Source of the DNA: Solirubrobacterales bacterium
Lineage (GTDB): Bacteria > Actinomycetota > Thermoleophilia > Solirubrobacterales > Solirubrobacteraceae
Length of the DNA: 64,000 bases
Direction of reading: 5' to 3'
Assembly (NCBI GenBank): GCA_003244205.1
Contig: QHBW01000060.1
Span: 1 to 64,000 of the forward strand
Each line of letters begins with the position of its first letter. The first letter of the stretch is position 1. Positions 23,889-32,079 of the stretch are shown here, piece after piece. Below the pieces are notes generated by a model that worked only from the letters and a program-made list of their open reading frames with translations, had not been told where the DNA came from and searched no databases. The translations under genes and the position numbers were made by a program.

Positions 23889-24581
23889 CTAGCCGACGAT
23901 GAACTTCGTCTTCTTCACGCCGTCCAGCACCTTGTCCGCGCTGAGCGGTTTGTCAAACGGCGAGGGAGCGATCGGCAGACCGGTGATCGATGCGATCGCA
24001 CCGGTGTGACGGGCCTCGATTGTGACGATCGACAGCGCGGTCAGCAGGATGGGCTTCGACTTGATGTTGCCCGCTTGCCCGCTGTAGGCACCTACGCCGG
24101 TCTTCTCGAGCGTATAGGCGGTCTGCTGGAACGTAGCCAGGTCCGTCACAGCTGCGCCGAAGTTGAACTTCGGCTTCTTGAGGGCCTTGCTGCCCAGCGC
24201 CGTCTTCAGCGCCCTGACATGCGCATCCTCGTCCTTCCTGACGACCTTGAGGAAGGTAGTTGTCTTGCCGGTGCTGTCGCCTGCGCCGACGTTGTTGTGA
24301 TCGGCTTGGTCATAGAACGCCATCTCCAGGTACTCGAGCGTGAGCGCGAAGCGAAGGATGGCGATGTCGCCATGGCCGAACGTCTTCGCGGGCGGACGGC
24401 CTGCTGCCATGGCCGCCGGCGCGGCGAGGGCGCCCAGAACGGCGCCGCTGCCCGCGACGCCCGCTACGCCGACGCCGGCCTTCTTGAGGAAGCTGAGGCG
24501 GGTGTCCTGATAAGCCTCCTCGGCGCCCTCGCGAACGGCTCCGTCGACATCGATCTGTCCAAGGTGGAGCTCGGGATTCAT
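23889..24581 (-). CDS. Ferritin-like exported protein 3
   Basis: 230 residues from ATG 24581, which has a strong AAGGAG ribosome site 8 nt upstream; the in-frame extension to 24791 is discarded. A leader (TRLSFLKKAGVGVAGVAG...AAPAAMAAG, ~26-62) keeps the FLK part of a Tat motif but has Arg-Leu instead of Arg-Arg. The ferritin-like domain follows, with likely metal ligands in LTLEYLEMAFY, KDEDAHVRAL and TIEARHTGAI. It is the most upstream of three paralogues and may carry its own promoter, given the 371-nt spacer downstream. Confidence 0.87.
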   Translation of the reverse strand: MNPELHLGQIDVDGAVREGAEEAYQDTRLSFLKKAGVGVAGVAGSGAVLGALAAPAAMAAGRPPAKTFGHGDIAILRFALTLEYLEMAFYDQADHNNVGAGDSTGKTTTFLKVVRKDEDAHVRALKTALGSKALKKPKFNFGAAVTDLATFQQTAYTLEKTGVGAYSGQAGNIKSKPILLTALSIVTIEARHTGAIASITGLPIAPSPFDKPLSADKVLDGVKKTKFIVG

Positions 24582-25077
24582 AGGATGATCTCCTTGATTG
24601 TCGGGAGGGAGCCGGCCATCGGACGATGACCTCTCCCGGGGTCCCGTAGTGGATGAGGCAGACGTAGCGGTAAGGCTCTGGTCGGGCGAGCGTGACCTGT
24701 AGCTGCCCCTACTGCGGGCATGCCCCAGCGAAAGGGAAAGCCTGCCCACCCGCTGGTCACAGTGACCCTCACCCGGGTTCCATCCCACCACTCGCGGCGC
24801 AAGTGTTAACGCGTCGGGCCACGACTCGCTACGGATTGAGCGGCCGTTTCCGCTAGATCACCCCTTGCTCCCGGGCGAACCGCTACCGCCTGGCGTCGGC
24901 CGACGACGGCGCCTCGCGCGAGCATTCGCACGGGCACAGCGAGCAACGCCGGCCCAGCTGCAGCCAGCGTGACGACGAGAATGGTTCGTGAGGACTGACC
25001 GTAGAACATATCGCCAGCATTAGGGGCCGGCAGATGGATAAGCGCACCAGCTCCCCCGCTGGATCACCTGAGCGTCG
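24582..25077. other. Gene-poor region upstream of ferritin-like gene 3
   Basis: About 500 bases without a supported gene. A 67-codon minus-strand ORF (24806-25009) with one hydrophobic stretch is the only candidate and has no recognised relatives or clear ribosome site. The region leads into an integrase remnant and tRNA-Met and may be degraded mobile DNA. The promoter for ferritin-like gene 3 should lie near its left end. Confidence 0.45.
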
Positions 25078-25341
25078 TTGTTGGCGCGCGGCCGCTCGCT
25101 CCGCGCTGCGATCCCAGAGTCTGGATCTCTAGGAGGACCGATCGCGTTCTACGCCGGCCTACGCCGCGCCGAGATCTACCGCCTTGACTGGCAGGACGTC
25201 GACCTCGATGGCCTGTCGCTCGTTGTGCGGCGTTCTAAGAGCGACGCTGGCACCGGGCGACGCGATGAGCGCTCAAACGCGCCCGTTGCATACAGAGTGC
25301 ATACATTTGCCACGCCCATCGACGTCGATAGCCGTCCATAG
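25078..25341 (+). pseudogene. Tyrosine recombinase (phage-type integrase) remnant
   Basis: Only the central part of a tyrosine recombinase catalytic domain survives: AFYAGLRRAEIYRLDWQDVDL (residues ~23-43) includes the first catalytic arginine region, followed by the SKSDAGTGRR segment typical of actinophage-type integrases. The N-terminal core-binding domain and the downstream H-x-x-R and Tyr motifs are missing. The frame ends at 25341, 70 nt before tRNA-Met, the usual kind of target for such integrases. A short direct repeat (TGCATAC twice, around 25288-25306) lies in the decayed part. Confidence 0.7.
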
Positions 25342-25411
25342 ACATAGTTAGCGACGGCGCAGCCGATCTCGCATCACCAGTCACGGGGCGGGATTCGGCG
25401 CTCTAGAGCGA

Positions 25412-25485
25412 TGCCGGAGGAGGGACTCGAACCCCCGACACGCGGATTATGATTCCGCTGCTCTAACCGACTGAGCTACTCCGGC
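25412..25485 (-). tRNA. tRNA-Met (CAT), elongator type
   Basis: A complete 74-nt cloverleaf on the minus strand: acceptor GCCGGAG/CTCCGGC, D arm GCTC/GAGC, anticodon stem GCGGA/TCCGC around loop ATCATAA (anticodon CAT), T loop TTCGAGT. CCA is not encoded. The body (GCGGAATCATAATCCGC, variable loop GTGTC) fits actinobacterial elongator tRNA-Met better than tRNA-Ile2 or initiator tRNA. An integrase remnant lies beside its 3' end. Confidence 0.93.
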
Positions 25486-25640
25486 GGGGAGGCGGATGTT
25501 AGAGGGGCTCCTGGCGCTCCTCCAAGCAGCGGAAGCTCGGCCGATGAGCCTTCCGCGCTCCCAAGTCCGCCGTTTGGGAGGATCGCGCGCGAACACCGTG
25601 CGCCCTGCTCGCACCCCTACCTCTGGACGGCCCGCGCTCG

Positions 25641-26564
25641 ATGAGCTCTGAGGCCAATCGCGCGGCGACGGTTCTGCTGGCTGCGCCCAATTTCTCCGAG
25701 GGCCGCGACGGGAGCGTGCTCGAGGCGGTGGCCGCCGCCCTCGGCGGCGCGCGCAGCGCCGTGCGCAGCGGCGCGCGCGGTGGCGCCTTGGTGCTCGATC
25801 GCCATGCCGACCCCGACCACCACCGGGCGGTGTTCACGATCGCGGGCTGGCCCGGAGGGCTCGCGCCGGCGCTCGCCGCCGGCGCGGATGAGGCGATCGC
25901 CCACATTGACCTGCGTCGGCACGAAGGCGTTCACCCCCGCGTGGGCGCGATCGACGTGGTCCCGATCGTCCACCTCGACGATGCACGCCGGGGAGCGGCG
26001 TGCGTCGAGGCTCTGCTCGTAGGCGAGTTGCTGGGCGAGCTCGGCTTACCGGTATTGCTCTATGGGGCGCTCGCCGCCGGGCGCACGCGAGCGCAGCTGC
26101 GCGGCGGGGGCATCGCGGAGCTGTCGCGGCGGATCGAGAGCGGCGAGCTGGTCCCTGACTTCGGCCCTCGGCATCCGCACCCGAGCGCTGGTGTGACGCT
26201 TGTCGGCGCCCGCCCGCCGCTCGTCGCGTTCAACGTCGAGCTCGCCGCCCCCGCCACCGCGAAGGATGCCCGCGAAGCCGCGGCGCGTGTTCGCGAGGGA
26301 GGACGAGATGGCCTCCCCGGAGTGCGGGCGCTGGGCCTCGAGCTGAGCGCGCAGGGGATCGTGCAGGTGTCCACCAACGTCGAGGATCCGCTGGCAGTCC
26401 CGCTTGCGGCGGTGCTAGAGGCGGTTGCGCGCTCGGCGCCGGTGGCAGGTGCCGAGCTGGTAGGTCTAGCGCCCCGCGCCGCGCTGGAGGGCTTCCCGGA
26501 TACGGTCGCCCTGCGGGGCGCCGCGGTGCTCGAGGACGTACTGGCGAACGCACTAACCTCCTGA
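25641..26564 (+). CDS. Glutamate formimidoyltransferase-like protein
   Basis: 307 residues resembling the N-terminal transferase half of formimidoyltransferase-cyclodeaminase (FTCD). Characteristic segments are PNFSEGRD (~16-23), LDRHADPDHHRAVFTI, HEGVHPRVGAIDVVPIV (~94-110, with the folate-site histidine region), VLLYGALAAGR, FGPRHPHPSAGVTLVGARPPLVAFNVEL and STNVEDP. The enzyme would move a formimino group from formiminoglutamate to tetrahydrofolate in histidine breakdown. No hut genes are nearby, so the substrate could differ. It starts an ordered plus-strand run; the next gene begins 2 nt after its stop. Confidence 0.85.
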   Translation: MSSEANRAATVLLAAPNFSEGRDGSVLEAVAAALGGARSAVRSGARGGALVLDRHADPDHHRAVFTIAGWPGGLAPALAAGADEAIAHIDLRRHEGVHPRVGAIDVVPIVHLDDARRGAACVEALLVGELLGELGLPVLLYGALAAGRTRAQLRGGGIAELSRRIESGELVPDFGPRHPHPSAGVTLVGARPPLVAFNVELAAPATAKDAREAAARVREGGRDGLPGVRALGLELSAQGIVQVSTNVEDPLAVPLAAVLEAVARSAPVAGAELVGLAPRAALEGFPDTVALRGAAVLEDVLANALTS

Positions 26565-26566
26565 CC

Positions 26567-26926
26567 GTGGCCCAGACCAAGCGCAAGCGCAGGACCACGA
26601 AGCACCGGGGCACGCCGGCGGGGACGATCCAGACGCGTGGGCGCACGGGACGCAAGCTGCGACCGGCCGAGCGCAAGCTCGACAAGCAGGCTCAGGCGGC
26701 TGCGCGGCGCGAGGAGCGCCTCAACAAGCCGCCGACGTGGAAGGGCTCCTTCAACCGAGCGCTCGTCGCGACGGCGATCTTCCTGATCGCCGCGATCCTC
26801 GTACTCAAGGTCAAGCCCGTCGCGGGCCTGAGCCTGATGGTGTTCGTTTTGGTCCTCTACACCGTGCTTGGCTACACGACCGACAACTTCCTCTACCGCC
26901 GTCGGCAGCGACGCAAGACGAGCTGA
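26567..26926 (+). CDS. Small two-helix membrane protein, unknown function
   Basis: 119 residues from GTG 26567. A very basic N-terminus (KRKRRTTKHRG, ~1-60 with many Lys/Arg) precedes two adjacent hydrophobic segments (ALVATAIFLIAAILVLKV and SLMVFVLVLYTVLGYTT, ~65-105) and a basic C-terminal tail (YRRRQRRKTS). The arrangement suggests both termini are cytoplasmic, possibly near nucleic acid or acidic lipid; this is only inference. The stop overlaps the next start (TGATG), coupling it to the MBL hydrolase. No family is recognised. Confidence 0.75.
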   Translation: MAQTKRKRRTTKHRGTPAGTIQTRGRTGRKLRPAERKLDKQAQAAARREERLNKPPTWKGSFNRALVATAIFLIAAILVLKVKPVAGLSLMVFVLVLYTVLGYTTDNFLYRRRQRRKTS

Positions 26927-27570
26927 TGGACGTCCACGGCTTGACCGTCGGGCCGCTCGCGGAGAATTGCTTCGTCGTCCGCCGGGACGGGGCCGCCGAG
27001 GCGATCGTCGTCGACCCCGGCGACGAGGCCGAACGCATTCTCAGCGCGCTGCGATCGCTGCGGATCGACACCGTGGAGGCGGTCCTGCTCACCCACACCC
27101 ACTTCGACCACATCGGCGCGGTGGGCCCGGTCGCGCGCGCGACCGGCGCGCCCGTGTACTGCCCCAGAATCGAGCGCGATGTGCTCGCCCACATCATGGA
27201 CTACGTCCCGTGGCGCGGCTTTGGCCCGTTCGAGAGCTATGAGGCCGACGTGCTGGTGGATGGTGGCGAGACGCTCGAGCTCGCCGGCCTCACGCTGGAC
27301 GTGATCTTCACTCCGGGGCACAGCCCGGGCCACGTCTCCTACTCGATCAACGACGAGCTCGGCTTGCTCTCGGGGGACGTCCTCTTCCAGGGCTCGGTCG
27401 GGCGCGTCGATCTCCCTGGAGGAGACTGGGCGACGCTCGAGCGCTCGATCGCGCGCCTGCTCGGCGCGCTCCCCGACGAGACCCGCGTCTATCCCGGGCA
27501 CATGGGGGAGACGACATTGGGGCGCGAGCGAGCCACGAATCCATTCCTGCAGGCGCTGGCCGGGCGTTGA
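26926..27570 (+). CDS. MBL-fold metallo-hydrolase (glyoxalase II-like)
   Basis: 214 residues with the metallo-β-lactamase signature HTHFDH (57-62), a later HSPGH, LLSGDVLFQGSVGRVDLPGGD and YPGHMGETTLGRE with the last histidine ligand. The pattern GSVGRxDLPGGD is typical of glyoxalase II-like hydrolases adjoining hisS in many bacteria. The longer frame from 26737 overlaps the previous gene, so ATG 26926 is used. It overlaps hisS by 4 nt (TTGA). Likely substrates are S-lactoyl-thiol esters or other hydrolysable esters; not determined. Confidence 0.88.
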   Translation: MDVHGLTVGPLAENCFVVRRDGAAEAIVVDPGDEAERILSALRSLRIDTVEAVLLTHTHFDHIGAVGPVARATGAPVYCPRIERDVLAHIMDYVPWRGFGPFESYEADVLVDGGETLELAGLTLDVIFTPGHSPGHVSYSINDELGLLSGDVLFQGSVGRVDLPGGDWATLERSIARLLGALPDETRVYPGHMGETTLGRERATNPFLQALAGR

Positions 27571-28805
27571 GCGAACGGATCCAGGCGCCGCGCGGCACGC
27601 AGGACGTGCTGGGCGAGCAGGCTGTTGCCCGAGCCGAGCTCGAGCACCGCGCCCATGCGGTGCTGGACGCAGCCGGCTACGCGCGCATCGAGACGCCGGC
27701 GTTCGAGGCGACCGAGCTGTTCGCGCGCGGGGTAGGGGAGTCGACCGACGTGGTGCAGAAGCAGATGTACACCTTCAGCGACGCGGGTGGCCGCTCGCTG
27801 ACGCTGCGGCCGGAGGGCACGGCGCCGGTCTGCCGCGCCTACCTCCAGCACGGCATGGCCCGCCTTCCCCAGCCGGTCAAGCTCTGGTACCTCTCGAGCT
27901 TCTTTCGCTACGAGCGCGCACAGGCGGGCCGCTACCGCCAGTTCTGGCAGGTGGGCGCCGAGGCGATCGGCTCCGATGACCCCGCCGTCGACGCCGAGAC
28001 GATCCTGTTGCTGGCCGAGCTGCTCGAGGAGCTTGGGGTCCGCGCGCGACTGCGGCTCGGCTCGCTCGGCACGCTCGACGCACGCAACCGCTACCGCGAG
28101 CGGCTCGCCAGCCACTTGCACGCCCACGCCGCCGAGCTGTCGGCGGAGGTGCGCGAGCGCATCGACGCCAATCCACTGCGCGCGTTTGACTCCGATCACG
28201 CGGGGACGCGCGCGGTCACCGCGCGCGCGCCCAAGCTGCTCGATGCGCTCGACCCCGACGACGTAGAGCACTTCGCCGCGGTCCGCGCGCTGCTCGACGA
28301 TGCCGGGCTCCCCTACGACGTCGACGCGACGCTCGTGCGTGGTCTCGACTACTACACGCGCACGGTGTTCGAGTTCGACTCCCCGCAGCTCGGAGCGCAG
28401 AGCGGCGTCGGCGGCGGCGGGCGCTACGACGGCCTGATCGAAGCGCTCGGCGGCCTGCCCACGCCGGGATGTGGATTTGCGGCTGGCGCGGAGCGCATCC
28501 TGCTGGCCGGCGAGAACGTGCCGTTGCCGACAGCGACGGTCGACATCTACGTCGGCTACACCAACCCCGACCGGCGACGGACCGCCTTTGCGCTGGCGCT
28601 AGCGGCCCGCCGCGCGGGCTTGAATGCGCAGGTCGAGCTCGCCGGCCGCTCGCTGAAGGGGCAGCTCAAGCACGCCGACCGCATCGGCGCTCGTCTGCTC
28701 GCCCTCGTCGAGGCCGAGGCGACGGCGCTGAAGGAGATGGAGACGGGAGAGCAGGTCACGCTTGGCGATGACGCCGTCGTGGCAGAGGCTCTGCGGCGGC
28801 GATGA
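27567..28805 (+). CDS. hisS: Histidine-tRNA ligase
   Basis: 412 residues, class-II synthetase. Motif 1 region is IETPAFEATELF, motif 2 LWYLSSFFRYERAQAGRYRQFWQVGAEAIG, the histidine-specific loops LVRGLDYYTRTVFEF and GGGGRYDGL, and motif 3 GCGFAAGAERILL; a C-terminal anticodon-binding domain (VDIYVGYTN…) follows. The start is TTG, overlapping the MBL stop; the typical N-terminus IQAPRGTQDVL begins five codons on. It ends in a 4-nt overlap with aspS, the classic hisS-aspS arrangement. Confidence 0.96.
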   Translation: MSERIQAPRGTQDVLGEQAVARAELEHRAHAVLDAAGYARIETPAFEATELFARGVGESTDVVQKQMYTFSDAGGRSLTLRPEGTAPVCRAYLQHGMARLPQPVKLWYLSSFFRYERAQAGRYRQFWQVGAEAIGSDDPAVDAETILLLAELLEELGVRARLRLGSLGTLDARNRYRERLASHLHAHAAELSAEVRERIDANPLRAFDSDHAGTRAVTARAPKLLDALDPDDVEHFAAVRALLDDAGLPYDVDATLVRGLDYYTRTVFEFDSPQLGAQSGVGGGGRYDGLIEALGGLPTPGCGFAAGAERILLAGENVPLPTATVDIYVGYTNPDRRRTAFALALAARRAGLNAQVELAGRSLKGQLKHADRIGARLLALVEAEATALKEMETGEQVTLGDDAVVAEALRRR

Positions 28806-30586
28806 AGGCGATGAAGCAGCCTCCGCGTCCCAACCGCTACCGCGACACGTGGTGTGGCGCCCCCGACCTGCAGATGGCGGGAGAGCGGATCGCGGTGGCG
28901 GGGTGGGTCCATCGTCGCCGCGATCATGGCGGCCTCATCTTCATCGACCTGCGCGACCGCTCAGGGCTGCTCCAGCTCGTCTTCCGTCCCGATTTCGCCG
29001 AGGCCCACGGGGCCGCTCACCGGCTGCGCTCCGAGGACGTCGTCAGCGTCACCGGGACGCTCACCGGCCGCGAGCCCGAGAACGTCAATCGCGAGCTGTC
29101 CACCGGCGCCGTCGAGCTCGTGGTCGAAAGCTTCAAACTGCTGGCGACCTCTGCCACGCCGCCCTTTCCAATCGACTCCGACGGGCCCGTCGACGAGTCT
29201 CTGCGGCTGCGCCATCGCGCCATCGACCTCCGCCGCGCGTCCCCCCTGAGCGCGCTCGAGTTGCGCCACGACGTGATCGCCACGATTCGCGCTGAGCTCG
29301 ACGCACGCGACTTCATCGCCGTCGAGACGCCACTGCTCACGCGATCGACCCCCGAGGGGGCGCGCGACTTCCTCGTTCCGGTGCGCGCGCCGCGCGGCGC
29401 CTTCTACGCGCTGCCGCAATCACCGCAACTCTTCAAGCAGCTGCTGATGGTCGGCGGGATCGAGCGCTACTACCAGATCGCCCGCTGCTTTCGCGACGAG
29501 CCCTCCCGCGCGGACCGCCAACCGGAGTTCACCCAACTCGACCTCGAGATGAGCTTCGTCGAGGAGGACGACGTGATCGAGCTGATGGAAGCGGTGATGG
29601 CAGCCGTTTTCGCGGTCGGCGGGATGGCCGACGCGATCGGTCCGCCGCCCTGGCCGCGGTTGTCCTACGACGAAGCGCTTCTGCGCTACGGCTCCGACAG
29701 CCCGGACACGCGTTTTGACCTCGAGATCGTCGAGGTCTCGGAGGCGCTGGCGTCCACCGAGGCACGCGTGTTCGCCGCGGCGCTCGGGTCTGGAGGGGTC
29801 GTGCGCGCGATCAACGCCGGGGCGCGCGAGCTTCCCCGCTCCGAGCTCGACGCGCTCGTCGAGCTCGCCCGCGAGCTGGGGGCGAAGGGGCTCGCGTATG
29901 CATTCATTGAAGAAGGTGGTGGTTGGCGGTCCCCGATCGCCAAGTTCATCTCCGAAAGCGAACGCGAAGCCGTGACTACTGCGCTGGACGCCCGCCCTGG
30001 AGACCTGCTGTTTTTCGTGGCCGACTCGGCACAGGTGACCGCGCGCGCTCTCGGGGGGCTGCGCCTCGAGCTATCGCGGCGCTTCGGCCTGCTCTCCGGC
30101 GCCGGCCACCGGGCGCTCTGGATGACCGATTTCCCAATGTTCGAGCGCGATCCGCAGACCGGTCACTGGGATCCATTGCATCACCCCTTCACGGCACCGG
30201 TGGGGGACCTCGACGATCCGGCCAGTCTGCGCTCGCGGGCCTACGACCTCGTCGTAGACGGCAGCGAGATCGGCGGGGGGTCGATCCGCACCCATTGTCC
30301 GGAGGTTCTGCGCCGGGTGCTCGAGCTCGTCGGGATCGCTCCGGACGAGGCCCAGGAGCGCTTCGGCTTTCTGATCGACGCGCTCGCCTACGGAGCGCCG
30401 CCGCACGGTGGCATCGCGATGGGCCTCGATCGGATCGTCGCGATCCTGGCCGGTGCCCCATCGATCCGCGACGTGATCGCCTTCCCCAAGACCGTCAGCG
30501 CGATGGATCCGCTCACCGGTGCGCCCGCCCCGGTGGACACCCAGCAGCTGCGTGAGCTGGGGCTGCGCGTCGATCTCAAGGGCTGA
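28802..30586 (+). CDS. aspS: Aspartate-tRNA ligase, probably non-discriminating (Asp/Asn)
   Basis: 594 residues of the bacterial AspRS type: N-terminal OB-fold anticodon domain (~1-120, GWVHRRRDHGGLIFIDLRD), class-II core with TPEGARDFLVP, the flipping-type loop QSPQLFKQLLMVGG, YYQIARCFRDE, an inserted GAD domain (~300-430) and the C-terminal GMGLDRI-type motif 3 (IAMGLDRIV). The histidine in RRDHGG corresponds to the position where non-discriminating enzymes have His and E. coli has Leu, so it probably also charges tRNA-Asn for later GatCAB amidation. The ATG overlaps hisS by 4 nt. Confidence 0.95.
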   Translation: MKAMKQPPRPNRYRDTWCGAPDLQMAGERIAVAGWVHRRRDHGGLIFIDLRDRSGLLQLVFRPDFAEAHGAAHRLRSEDVVSVTGTLTGREPENVNRELSTGAVELVVESFKLLATSATPPFPIDSDGPVDESLRLRHRAIDLRRASPLSALELRHDVIATIRAELDARDFIAVETPLLTRSTPEGARDFLVPVRAPRGAFYALPQSPQLFKQLLMVGGIERYYQIARCFRDEPSRADRQPEFTQLDLEMSFVEEDDVIELMEAVMAAVFAVGGMADAIGPPPWPRLSYDEALLRYGSDSPDTRFDLEIVEVSEALASTEARVFAAALGSGGVVRAINAGARELPRSELDALVELARELGAKGLAYAFIEEGGGWRSPIAKFISESEREAVTTALDARPGDLLFFVADSAQVTARALGGLRLELSRRFGLLSGAGHRALWMTDFPMFERDPQTGHWDPLHHPFTAPVGDLDDPASLRSRAYDLVVDGSEIGGGSIRTHCPEVLRRVLELVGIAPDEAQERFGFLIDALAYGAPPHGGIAMGLDRIVAILAGAPSIRDVIAFPKTVSAMDPLTGAPAPVDTQQLRELGLRVDLKG

Positions 30587-30609
30587 ACCCCCCGGCTACG
30601 CTTGCGCTC

Positions 30610-32079
30610 GTGGACCTGACCGCGTTCTCTGAGCACCTGGAGCATCCGGTGGGACTCGGTCGGATGCCGGACGAGGGCTTCTCAGGCGCAGCCGGCGGCT
30701 CGGCTTGCGGGGACATTGTGCGCGTGGATGTTGCCGTCGACGGCGAACGGGTCGTCGCTGCCGGCTTCGAAGCGCACGGGTGTGGGGCGATGGTGGCCGC
30801 CGGGAGCGCCGCGGTCACGCTGGTGCAGGGTGCGTCGCTGCTCGATGCCGCTCGCGTGGGGACCAAGGAAGTGAGCGCTGAGCTGGGTGGGTTGAGCGCG
30901 GGGAAGGTGCACGCCGCGGAACTGACAGCCGACGCGCTGCACCGCGCACTGGGGGCCGCCGTGCGCCACCGAGCGGCGCTCTCAACCGCGTCGGGGCGCA
31001 CGCTGGTCGCGCTGAGCGGCGGGGTGGACTCCGCCGTCGCGGCACTGCTGGTGGATCGCGAGGGCGGCGACGTCGTCGCGGTGACACTCGAGCTGTGGGC
31101 TGACGAGGGCCACGACGGTGAACGGTCCTGCTGCTCAGCTCAGGCGGTGCGCCGGGCGCGCGCGCTCGCGCACGGCATGGGCCTGGCTCACTTCACGATC
31201 GATCTGAGAGACGAGTTTCGCGCCGGAGTGGTGGGCCCGTACCTCGCGGCCCACGCCGCGGGCCAGACGCCGAACCCGTGCGTGCGCTGCAACGGCCACG
31301 TCCGCCTCGACGCGATGATCGAGCTAGCCGGGCGCCTCGGGGCCCCGCGACTGGCCACCGGCCACTACGCGCGCGTCGTCGATGACGAAGACGGGCCGCT
31401 GCTGCGCGCCGCGGTCGACGGCGTCAAGGACCAGAGCTACATGCTTGCCGCGCTCGCCCCGGAGTCGCTGGCGCGGCTGCGGTTTCCGCTGGGCGAGCTG
31501 ACCAAGCCGGAGGTGCGCGTCCTCGCCCGGGAGGCGGAGCTGCCGGTTGCCAGTGCACCGGAGTCACAGGATCTGTGCTTCCTCGCCGGCACCCGGCGGG
31601 ACGCGTTCCTCGCGCGTCACGGCGGCTTGCGTGCCCGCGAGGGGGACATCGTCGATCGCGCCGGCAAACGCGTTGGCCGCCATCGCGGTCACCACGCCTT
31701 CACGGTGGGTCAGCGCCGCGGCCTCGGGGTCGGGGGCGGCTCGCCGCTCTACGTCCTCGCCACCGACGCCGCCACCAACCGGGTGGTCGTCGGCCCCCGC
31801 GAAGCGCTCACGACCCAGCGGGTCGCCCTTGTCGATGTGGTGTTGCGGCGCCGGGGCGAGCGAGTCAACGCGGTCAAGCTGCGCTACCGCGGGCGTCCTC
31901 TGAGCTGTCGGATCGCTGGACCGGCGCCGATCGGCGCGCACGCAAGCCTCGAGCTCGAGCTGTCCGAGCCCGCCGGCGCCGGTGCGCCCGGTCAAGTCGC
32001 CTGCCTGATGTCGGGGGACGTCGTCGTGGGATGGGCGACGATCATCGCGCATTCCTGTACCGGCGTGGCCGCCCCGTGA
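30610..32079 (+). CDS. mnmA: Fusion of IscU/NifU-like domain with tRNA 2-thiouridylase MnmA
   Basis: 489 residues. Residues ~1-120 match an IscU-type Fe-S scaffold: SACGD (Cys33, Asp35), EAHGCGAM (Cys58) and KVHAAELTADAL, where His101 is kept but the third scaffold cysteine is Ala102. Residues ~130-489 are MnmA, which thiolates U34 of Lys/Glu/Gln tRNAs: PP-loop SGGVDS (136-141), catalytic NPCVRCN, second catalytic cysteine in ESQDLCFLAG, then the β-barrel C-terminus. The start is GTG 30610, 24 nt after aspS. The stop shares one base with alaS ATG. The fusion suggests the scaffold delivers sulfur or a cluster to MnmA; not demonstrated. Confidence 0.93.
   Translation: MDLTAFSEHLEHPVGLGRMPDEGFSGAAGGSACGDIVRVDVAVDGERVVAAGFEAHGCGAMVAAGSAAVTLVQGASLLDAARVGTKEVSAELGGLSAGKVHAAELTADALHRALGAAVRHRAALSTASGRTLVALSGGVDSAVAALLVDREGGDVVAVTLELWADEGHDGERSCCSAQAVRRARALAHGMGLAHFTIDLRDEFRAGVVGPYLAAHAAGQTPNPCVRCNGHVRLDAMIELAGRLGAPRLATGHYARVVDDEDGPLLRAAVDGVKDQSYMLAALAPESLARLRFPLGELTKPEVRVLAREAELPVASAPESQDLCFLAGTRRDAFLARHGGLRAREGDIVDRAGKRVGRHRGHHAFTVGQRRGLGVGGGSPLYVLATDAATNRVVVGPREALTTQRVALVDVVLRRRGERVNAVKLRYRGRPLSCRIAGPAPIGAHASLELELSEPAGAGAPGQVACLMSGDVVVGWATIIAHSCTGVAAP

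Noticed and set aside
24806-25009. 67-codon minus-strand ORF with one hydrophobic stretch
   Set aside because: No ribosome site or recognised relatives; lies in the decayed region beside the integrase remnant.
31575-32078. In-frame upstream extension of alaS inside mnmA
   Set aside because: AlaRS homology begins at 32079; the extension is Arg/Pro-rich, in a different frame from MnmA, and an artefact of few stop codons.
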